A program made the position numbers and the translations under genes. A DNA stretch of 64,000 nucleotides from Phytohabitans flavus (lineage in GTDB: Bacteria > Actinomycetota > Actinomycetes > Mycobacteriales > Micromonosporaceae), in the NCBI RefSeq assembly GCF_011764545.1, contig NZ_AP022870.1, forward strand, positions 4,696,001 to 4,760,000, given 5' to 3'. The notes beneath the pieces were generated by a model. It was not told the origin of the DNA. It saw nothing but the letters and a program-made list of their open reading frames with translations, and made no database searches. Shown piece by piece: positions 57,505 to 64,000 of the stretch. Every line of letters begins with the position of its first letter. The stretch's first letter is position 1.

Positions 57505-58269
57505 GTGACCAACGAACGGCGCTCCGACGGGGTCAACGTCCTCGTCAAGGCACTGGACATCCTCGACCGGATGGCGACCGACGCGCCCTGCACCGTCGCG
57601 CATCTGTGTCAGCACACCGGCGTGACCAAACCCGCGGCGTACCGGATCCTCAAGACGCTGGACCAGCGCGGATACGTCGTGCGCGACGAGGTGCGCCGGG
57701 AGTACTCGCTCGGCCCCGCACTCTACGGCCTGAGCCGCGCCGCGCGGAACTCCACCGACCTGGTGCGGCTCATCCGCCCGGCCATGCAGGCGCTGCACGA
57801 GGAGTTCGGCGAGACGGTCAACCTCGGCGTGGTCAGCCACGGCCAGGTGCTCTACCTCGACGCGATCGAGAGCGCACAGCGACTGCGTACGACCGTCCAG
57901 ATCGCCCTGCGCGACAACATCCACACCACCGCGCTCGGCAAGTCGATCCTCGCCGCGCTGCCCGAGCGGGAGGTGCGCGAGCAGCTTGTCGAGGCGGACT
58001 GGTCGCCCGTCACGCCGAACACTCTCGGCTCGGCCGAGGAGCTGCTGGCCGACCTGCCCCGGTTCCGGGCGCAGGGCTACGCCGTGGACGACGAGGAGAA
58101 CGAGCTGGGCTCCCGGTGCGTGGCCGCGTCCATCTTGGACAGTGCCGGCCGGCCGGTCGCGGCGATCAGTGTCTCCGCACCAACGTCACGGATGACCGAC
58201 GAGACGCTCGTCGCGATCGGCGAGCGCCTGGTGGAGACCTGCAAGCAGTTGGGCAACGTACTGACCTGA
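57505..58269 (+). CDS. IclR-family transcriptional regulator
   Basis: A 254-residue regulator. The N-terminal winged helix is VAHLCQHTGVTKPAAYRILK plus DQRGYVVRDE. The C-terminal ligand-binding IclR domain includes HTTALGKSILAALP, GYAVDDEENELGSRCVAAS and AAISVSAPTSRM. The GTG start at 57505 has GGAG about 10 nt upstream. It is divergent from the second M81 gene and is followed after 16 nt by the deacylase gene. The three similar palindromes nearby make it the probable regulator of the whole 42-62 kb locus, presumably relieved by a pathway metabolite. Confidence 0.92.
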   Translation: MTNERRSDGVNVLVKALDILDRMATDAPCTVAHLCQHTGVTKPAAYRILKTLDQRGYVVRDEVRREYSLGPALYGLSRAARNSTDLVRLIRPAMQALHEEFGETVNLGVVSHGQVLYLDAIESAQRLRTTVQIALRDNIHTTALGKSILAALPEREVREQLVEADWSPVTPNTLGSAEELLADLPRFRAQGYAVDDEENELGSRCVAASILDSAGRPVAAISVSAPTSRMTDETLVAIGERLVETCKQLGNVLT

Positions 58270-58285
58270 CCGGGCGGGCCGCGCC

Positions 58286-59875
58286 GTGACACTCGACATG
58301 CTGTTGCGCGGCGCGGCCGTCCTGGACGGCACCGGCGGTGAGCCGCGGCGGGTGGACGTCGGCGTACGCGACGGCCGCATCCGGTACCTCGGAACGCAGA
58401 GCCCTCCTCCGGCCGCCACGCGCCAGCTCGACATGTCCGGCCTGGTCCTCGCGCCCGGCTTCGTCGACATCCACACCCACTCGGACGTCAGCCTCCTGCA
58501 CGACCCGGCCGGGCAGAGCAAGGCGCTACAGGGCGTTACCACCGAGGTCGTGGGCAACTGCGGCTACTCGGCGTTTCCCGTGCACCCGCAGCGGCGGGCG
58601 ATGCTCGCCGACCACCTGGCCCGGCTCGGCGACCCGCCGACGGCCCTGGGCTGGACCGACTACGCCGGGTACGCCGACGCGCTGGACGCGGCCCGGCCCG
58701 CGATCAACGTCGCGGTACTTGTCGGACACAGTGCCCTGCGGATCGCGGCGATGGCCGACCCGTACGGCCCGGCGGGGCCCGACGACGTCGACCGGATGCG
58801 GCACCTGCTCGACGCGGCGCTGGCCGCCGGCGCGTACGGCATGTCCACCGGCCTCACCCACACACCGTCCGCGCTCGGCGACACAGCCGAGGTCAGCGCG
58901 CTGGTCGCGGTCTGCGCCCGGCACGACGCCCTGTACGCCACGCACGCACGCGCCGCCGCCGGCCGCGAGCTGGCCGCCATCGACGAGGCGATCGACACCA
59001 CCCGGGCCACCGGCGGGCGGCTCCAGTTCTCCCACCTCGCCCTCAACGACCCGGAGTACTGGGGACGGGCCACGGACGCGCTCGACCGCTTCGACGCCGC
59101 CCGCGCCGAAGGGCTCGACGTCGCCTTCGACGTGTACCCGTACGACGCCTCCTCCTCCGCCCTCATCCAGTACCTGCCGCCCTGGGTACAGGACGGCGGC
59201 AGCGCCGGGCTGCGGGCCAACGCCGGCGACCTGGACTGGCGGCGCCGGGCACTCGACGCTGTGCGGGCCGGCTTCTTCGGGGGCATCCCGTGGCACTGGG
59301 ACCGCGTGGTGGTCACCGCCGCCGGGCCGTACCACGAGCTGACCGGGCAATCCCTCGCGGCGATCGCCACCGCCCGCGGCCACGCCCCGGAACGGGTCCT
59401 GCTCGACCTCTGCGTCGAGCTTGGCGACACCGTCCAGGTCGTACTCCACTACCGCACCGAGGCCGACATGACCGCGTTCCTCGCGCACCCACTGTCGATC
59501 GTCGGCTCGGACGGCAACGCCCTCCCGCTGGCCGGCGCGGACAAGCCACATCCCCGCGCGTTCGGCACGTTCCCCCGCGTCCTGGGCCGGTACGCCCGCG
59601 ACGCCGGCCTCTTCGGGCTCGCCGGCGCGGTACACAAGATGACCCTCGCGCCCGCCCGGCGGCTCGGCCTGGCCGATCGCGGGCGGATCGCCGAAGGCGC
59701 CGCCGCCGACCTTGTCGCCTTCGACCCCGGCGCGATCGCCGACCGGGCCACCTTCGCCGAACCCCGCCAGGCGCCCACCGGCATCGCGCTCACCGTCGTC
59801 GCCGGCGAGATTGTGGTACGCGACGGCGCGCTCACCGCCGCCCGCCCGGGAAAGGTGCTGCGCCGTGCCCGCTGA
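58286..59875 (+). CDS. N-acyl-D-amino-acid deacylase (D-aminoacylase)
   Basis: A 529-residue amidohydrolase. Zinc and active-site motifs of D-aminoacylases are present: APGFVDIHTHSD (HxH), GVTTEVVGNCGYSAFP with the metal-bridging Cys of GNCG, YATHARAA, LQFSHLALN and VGSDGNALP with the catalytic Asp. The reaction is hydrolysis of N-acyl-D-amino acids to D-amino acids, in the cytosol since no signal is seen. The GTG at 58286 follows the IclR stop by 16 nt. Its end overlaps the next gene by 11 nt. Acylated amino sugars or hydantoin-like amides are alternative substrates. Confidence 0.88.
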   Translation: MTLDMLLRGAAVLDGTGGEPRRVDVGVRDGRIRYLGTQSPPPAATRQLDMSGLVLAPGFVDIHTHSDVSLLHDPAGQSKALQGVTTEVVGNCGYSAFPVHPQRRAMLADHLARLGDPPTALGWTDYAGYADALDAARPAINVAVLVGHSALRIAAMADPYGPAGPDDVDRMRHLLDAALAAGAYGMSTGLTHTPSALGDTAEVSALVAVCARHDALYATHARAAAGRELAAIDEAIDTTRATGGRLQFSHLALNDPEYWGRATDALDRFDAARAEGLDVAFDVYPYDASSSALIQYLPPWVQDGGSAGLRANAGDLDWRRRALDAVRAGFFGGIPWHWDRVVVTAAGPYHELTGQSLAAIATARGHAPERVLLDLCVELGDTVQVVLHYRTEADMTAFLAHPLSIVGSDGNALPLAGADKPHPRAFGTFPRVLGRYARDAGLFGLAGAVHKMTLAPARRLGLADRGRIAEGAAADLVAFDPGAIADRATFAEPRQAPTGIALTVVAGEIVVRDGALTAARPGKVLRRAR

Positions 59876-61076
59876 ACACCCCAAAGGGCTGCCTCCTGGC
59901 GCAGACCCGCGCGGCGCGAACATCTTCGACGGCACGTTCCCGCTGCCGACCGCGGTACTCGACGACGCGGCACTGCGCCACAACATCGCCACGATGGCCC
60001 GCTACTGCGCGGACAACTCGGTGCTGCTCGCGCCGCATGGCAAGACAACGATGTGCCCGCCGCTGATCCAGCGGCAGCTGGACCACGGCGCCTGGGCGGT
60101 CACCGCGGCGACCGCGTGGCAGGCCGGCATGATGGCGTCGTTCGGCGTACCCCGCGTCCTGATCGCCAACGAAGTCGTGGACGCCGGCTCGACCGCGCTG
60201 CTCGACCGGCTGCTGGCCGACCGGCCCGACCTCGAGCTGTACTGCTACGCCGACTCGGCCGCGGCCCTGGATGCCCTGCTCGGTGGCATCGCGCCGAGCC
60301 GCCGGGCCCGGCTGCGACTGCTGGTCGAGCTCGGCATCGCCGGCGGGCGCACCGGCCTGCGCGACGACCGCGAGGCCCTCGACCTGGCCCGCCGGATCGC
60401 CACCGGTCCGGCGACCCTGGCCGGCGTCGCCGCGTTCGAGGGCATCATCGACGAACCCGTCCTCGCCACAGGCCTGGCCCGGGTCGACGCCTTCCTGCGC
60501 CGCGTCGCGGACCTGTGCCTGGCGATCGACGCCGCCGGGCTGGCTGGCGCCGACCCGATCGCCACGATCGGCGGCAGCGCCTACTTCGACCGCGTCGTCC
60601 GCCTGCTACCGGACGCGCTGGCCGGTACCGCCTTCCGGACCGTACTGCGCAGCGGCTGCTACGTCACCCACGACGCCGGCAGCTACCAGCTCCTCTCCCC
60701 CTTCGGTGCCAGCGGGCGGGAGCGGCCACGGCTGCGCGAGGCGCTGCACGTGTGGGCGCCCGTGCTGTCCCGGCCCGAGCCAGGGCTCGCCATCTGCGGC
60801 CTCGGCCGGCGGGACGCCTCCGCGGACGCCGGCCTTCCGGTGCCACAGCTCGTCCGCGCGGGTACCGGCCTGACCGCCCCGCTTTTGTCCACTGTGGTCA
60901 CCGCGGTCAACGACCAGCACGCGTACCTCCAGGTGTCCCCGGCAACGGCGCTGGCCGTCGGCGACCTGGTCCGGTTCGGGATCTCCCACCCGTGCACGAC
61001 ATTCGACAAGTGGCGCCGTATCCCCGTCGTCGACCCGGACGGCACCGTCATCGAGGTGGCGCAGACATTCTTCTGA
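59865..61076 (+). CDS. D-threonine-aldolase/D-serine-deaminase-like PLP enzyme
   Basis: A 403-residue fold-type III PLP enzyme (alanine-racemase N-terminal domain plus a metal-binding C-terminal domain). The PLP lysine is in LLAPHGKTTMCP, close to the N-terminus. The metal site near the C-terminus is GISHPCTTFDKW, with the His and Asp typical of D-threonine aldolase and DSD1-like D-serine dehydratase. It should act on a D-amino acid, fitting the upstream D-aminoacylase: deacylation, then cleavage or deamination. The GTG at 59865 overlaps the deacylase by 11 nt. Confidence 0.87.
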   Translation: MPAEHPKGLPPGADPRGANIFDGTFPLPTAVLDDAALRHNIATMARYCADNSVLLAPHGKTTMCPPLIQRQLDHGAWAVTAATAWQAGMMASFGVPRVLIANEVVDAGSTALLDRLLADRPDLELYCYADSAAALDALLGGIAPSRRARLRLLVELGIAGGRTGLRDDREALDLARRIATGPATLAGVAAFEGIIDEPVLATGLARVDAFLRRVADLCLAIDAAGLAGADPIATIGGSAYFDRVVRLLPDALAGTAFRTVLRSGCYVTHDAGSYQLLSPFGASGRERPRLREALHVWAPVLSRPEPGLAICGLGRRDASADAGLPVPQLVRAGTGLTAPLLSTVVTAVNDQHAYLQVSPATALAVGDLVRFGISHPCTTFDKWRRIPVVDPDGTVIEVAQTFF

Positions 61077-61104
61077 ACCACCGTTCCGTCGGAAGGAGCG
61101 CGCA

Positions 61105-62204
61105 ATGGCCCCCATCGGCTGGCCGTCATCGGCTGCGGTGACATGGAGGACGCCCACCAGCAGGTATTCGCCGGACTCGGTGACCGGATCACCGTCATCG
61201 GTACCGCCGACGTCGTCCTGGCCCGGGCCGAGCACGCCGCGCAGGCACTTGGCGCGCCACGCGCGGTCACCGACTACACCGAGCTGCTGGACGACGCCGA
61301 CGCCTGCCTGATCGTCACGCCGCACGACCTGCACTACGAGATGGGCATGCGCTGCCTGCGGGCCGGCAAGCACGTACTGATGGAAAAGCCCATGGCCGTC
61401 TCCGAGGAGCAGTGCCTGGACCTCATTCACGCGGCGAGCACCGCCGAGCGGCAGCTCATGACCGCGTACCCGATGCGCTTCCACCCGCTCGTCGCCCACC
61501 TCCGGGAGCTGGTGGCCGCCGAGGCGTACGGCGAGGTGATCCAGGTGTCGGTCTACACCGAGCAGCACACCGAGCACCCGGAGGGGCACTGGATCCGCTC
61601 CGCCGCGCGGCTCGGCGGCGGGCAGCTGTTCAGCCACGGCTGCCACTACGTCGACCTGCTGCTGTGGATGCTCGGCGAGCCCGTGCGCGGTACGCACACC
61701 GGCACCCGGCGCGGCACCCCGTGGATGGAGTGGGAGGGCACGAGCAACGCGGTGATCGAGTTCGCCAGCGGCGCGCTCGGGTACCACTTCGGCACCTGGG
61801 GCGCCCGCGCCACCCGCCACGGGTACGCGATCCACGTGCACTGCGAGAAGGGCATGCTCGAAGCCGACCTCACCCGCGGCCTCCTCTACGCCCACCACCC
61901 CTGGGCCGGCGAGGCCCCGCGCGGCGGCCTCTCCGGGCGGCTCTCCCCCGACCCCGAGCACGCCGAGGTACTCATGGCGGTGCCCGCAGACTCCAAACAC
62001 CTCGGCGGCGAACTCGTCCACTTCGTCGACTGCCTGGACAGCGGCGCCAGCCCGCTCACCGACGGCCCGGGCAGCCTGCAAGGGCTCCGCGTGATCTGGC
62101 GGCTCTACGAGGCCGAGCGGCGAGGCGTGGTCGCCGACCTGCGCGGCCTCGGGCTGAGCGCGGAATGGGACCGACCGGGTCTGGCCGGCCTCCCGCTGGC
62201 GTAG
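61105..62204 (+). CDS. Gfo/Idh/MocA-family oxidoreductase, frame break at 61109-61113
   Basis: A 366-residue NAD(P)-dependent sugar or inositol-type dehydrogenase. The true N-terminus is recovered by adding a C in the C5 run at 61109-61113: MAPHRLAVIGCGDMEDAHQQ, giving the Rossmann loop; ATG 61105 follows GGAAGGAG. Further family motifs are IVTPHDLHYEMGMRCLRAGK with HVLMEKPMAV (the EKP motif), and GGGQLFSHGCHYVDLLLWM with the catalytic-region His. It is the last gene of the IclR operon, 28 nt after the D-amino-acid enzyme. A sugar-moiety substrate is likely. Confidence 0.88.
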
Positions 62205-62205
62205 C

Positions 62206-64000
62206 TCAGCCGGCGCAGATCCGGTGGTAGTCCAGATCCGGCATGGTCGACCACCACTCTCGCTCACTCATCGGGCCCACCTGCGCGCACGCGGCCCGCA
62301 CCGGATCGGCGGGCGCCGGGATCGGCGGCCCGCCCAGCGACCACACCGAGACAAGGTAGCCGTCGAGGTAGCCCTCGTCCGTGCGCTCGTGCTCGAAGAC
62401 CGCCCACGTGCCGTCGTCGGCGACGAGGGCGCCGGTCGCGTAGGGTCCGAGCGGCAGCCGTGCGGCCGAGCCGTCCGCGTTCAGACGCCACGCGGTCGAC
62501 TCGCCGTCCGGGTCTACCAGCTCCGCCCACACCCGACCGACGTCGACGTCGCACCCCGAGCAGTAGGTGCCGAGCCGAATCAGCCGTGGCGGGACGATGT
62601 CGAGGTTCCACAGCATCGCGGTCCTGTCCGGCAGCACGCCCACTGCCCACGGCGGGCTGGCCAGAAACTCGTAGATCTTGAGCGCCTGCGGGACGCTCGC
62701 CAACCGCACCGGCGCCGGGTCCAGGCGCCACAGCGCGGTCGTCCCGTCGGTGTGGCCGATCTGGGCGTAGCCGTCCTGAGCGAAGACGCGCTCCGGGTCG
62801 ACCTGCGTACCGGCCGGCACAGGCGGGGCCGAGGGGTTGGCGAGGTCGCGAAACTCAGCGGTGCCGTCATCGCGGACCAGCACGATGCGCTGCGTGACGT
62901 CATCGATCTGCTCGGTTTCGATGTGTTCGCCGAGCACCTGTGGCGTCGTGTCCGGCAGGTCCCAGAGCTGGACGGCGCCGTCGTCGTGCGTCGTGACAAG
63001 CAGCTCCCGGCCGTCCGCCAGGGTTTCGAACGAGCCGTAGCTGACGTCCGGGCCGAGCCCGACCGGCTCCTTGGCGCCGGCGCCGAGGCGCCACAATAGA
63101 TCTGGGCCCTCCTCGTCCACCGTGTACGCCCATTCGCCATCCGCCGACAGGTAGAGGCGATCGGCCAGTCGCCCGCCCAGCGCCTCACGGGGTGGGTCGG
63201 CGCTGAGGTCCCACAGCCGGTACTCGCGGCCGAGTCCGATCCCGTAGTGGAGGGTGTTGCCGGCGATGTCGAGGCCAAGGGCGTCCTCGGCGCCATCGGA
63301 CAGCTCGACAGCTCGCCCACCTGGCGCGAGCGGTACGGCCCGCACCGACCCATCCAGCGTTTCGACGGCGGCCCACCGACCGTCTCCGTCGCCGAACCAG
63401 ACGTACTCCACGCCTGGTCCGAGGTCCAGCAGCGGCTTGTCTGGCGCGTCGAGGTCATGGATCGTCGCGGTGTCGTCGTCGTACCTGATGACGGCGATCA
63501 GGCCGCCAGCGACGCCCGACGTGTCCCTGATGTCGCCGAACGGCAGCGGGATCTGCCGCGGCGGGGACTGGGCGAAATCCCACAGCACGTCGTTGCGGTC
63601 GTTGTACTGGATTCGCATCATGTCGTCTTCGATGCGGGTCAGGATCGACACGCCCGTGTCCAGCCGCTCCGGCTCGGGGCCCGCCGCGCGGGACCACCAG
63701 CCCAGCAGGTTGCCGCCCATGTCCACCCCGAGGAACCAGTCGCCGGCCTGCGCGGTCCAGTTCAGCCGGTAGGCCTGCCCACGGCCGCCGGACGCCTGGA
63801 TCCGCAGCGTCTCGCCGAGCTCCCGGCGCGAGCTGGCGTCGGAGTCGGTCTCGGCGGCGGCGATCCGGAGCTGGAGAGCGGCCTGTGGGGACCGGGCGGC
63901 CAGTTCGTCGGCGCGCCGTACCAGGGCGCCAGCTTCCGCGTTGCGCTTGTCGGCGACGTAGTCGTCGACCTGCCTGCGTACGGCCGGCAAAATCGCCAGC
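62206..64000 (-). CDS. C-terminal part of a WD40-like beta-propeller protein, truncated by the window end
   Basis: The gene enters from beyond position 64000 and stops at 62206, 1 nt after the convergent Gfo/Idh gene. The visible 598 or so residues begin with an Ala-rich helical segment (ADELAARSPQAALQLRIAAA) that typically links a STAND or kinase module to a WD40 propeller. Then come propeller-like strands (LLGWWSRAAGPEP, VQLWDLPDTTP, TALWRLDPAPV, AMLWNLDIVPP). The start is outside the window, so the N-terminal effector or ATPase cannot be judged. It recalls the STAND protein at 24565-28117. Confidence 0.75.
   Translation of the reverse strand, partial: LAILPAVRRQVDDYVADKRNAEAGALVRRADELAARSPQAALQLRIAAAETDSDASSRRELGETLRIQASGGRGQAYRLNWTAQAGDWFLGVDMGGNLLGWWSRAAGPEPERLDTGVSILTRIEDDMMRIQYNDRNDVLWDFAQSPPRQIPLPFGDIRDTSGVAGGLIAVIRYDDDTATIHDLDAPDKPLLDLGPGVEYVWFGDGDGRWAAVETLDGSVRAVPLAPGGRAVELSDGAEDALGLDIAGNTLHYGIGLGREYRLWDLSADPPREALGGRLADRLYLSADGEWAYTVDEEGPDLLWRLGAGAKEPVGLGPDVSYGSFETLADGRELLVTTHDDGAVQLWDLPDTTPQVLGEHIETEQIDDVTQRIVLVRDDGTAEFRDLANPSAPPVPAGTQVDPERVFAQDGYAQIGHTDGTTALWRLDPAPVRLASVPQALKIYEFLASPPWAVGVLPDRTAMLWNLDIVPPRLIRLGTYCSGCDVDVGRVWAELVDPDGESTAWRLNADGSAARLPLGPYATGALVADDGTWAVFEHERTDEGYLDGYLVSVWSLGGPPIPAPADPVRAACAQVGPMSEREWWSTMPDLDYHRICAG

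Overview
This window looks like chromosome from a high-GC actinobacterium, plausibly a member of Micromonosporaceae or a near relative. The evidence is the strong G/C bias at third codon positions, GTG/TTG starts, ATGA/GTGA gene overlaps and the gene content: a Rip3-like site-2 protease, a SARP/BTAD regulator, a large LuxR-family ATPase, an LLM-class (probably F420-dependent) oxidoreductase, an HxlR regulator and a STAND ATPase. The family assignment is an inference. I saw no rRNA, tRNA, CRISPR array, insertion sequence, integrase or phage gene.

One technical point governs the reading. Sixteen genes carry 20 frame breaks, and every one is repaired by adding a single base, nearly always in a run of 4-5 G or C. 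After repair each gene has an exact codon count and continuous family motifs. I read these as homopolymer under-calls in the assembly, so these genes are annotated as intact CDS spanning the break.

Layout: 0.1-5.5 kb holds a secreted protein of unknown function, an L,D-transpeptidase lipoprotein, a GNAT acetyltransferase and a CslA-like glycosyltransferase (all minus). 5.7-14.3 kb holds DUF6308, the Rip3-like protease, a coupled serA and FAD D-2-hydroxyacid dehydrogenase pair, DUF805, a NarL-type two-component pair, and a MerR regulator upstream of a membrane protein. 14.5-24.4 kb holds an orphan NRPS-condensation-like protein, DUF2278, a PHP metallohydrolase, an HxlR regulator divergent from an LLM/BBE-type oxidoreductase operon, a small membrane protein, a secreted beta-propeller and a cysteine-desulfurase-like aminotransferase. 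24.5-32.7 kb holds a membrane-anchored NB-ARC/WD40 STAND protein and an overlapping pair of secreted proteins (metallophosphoesterase; beta-helix plus FG-GAP). 32.8-42.0 kb holds a SARP and a LuxR ATPase that share a 23-bp promoter motif with a methyltransferase/AhpD-like operon, then a universal stress protein and a GAF regulator/aldehyde dehydrogenase/DUF779 set.

42.0-62.2 kb is the most distinctive region: a catabolic locus. Twelve minus-strand genes, mostly coupled by 1-4 nt overlaps, encode a sugar-binding lipoprotein, a permease-ATPase fusion, three SDRs, three zinc alcohol dehydrogenases, an enolase-superfamily dehydratase, a class III aminotransferase, a mannose-6-phosphate-isomerase-like protein and an M81 (MlrC-like) peptidase. 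A second M81 gene and a divergent IclR operon (N-acyl-D-amino-acid deacylase, D-threonine-aldolase-like enzyme, Gfo/Idh oxidoreductase) adjoin it. Matching GTCCGC/GCGGAC palindromes lie in its promoters. The gene set suggests import and breakdown of a sugar-amino acid type conjugate; the substrate is unknown. The window ends inside a second propeller protein.
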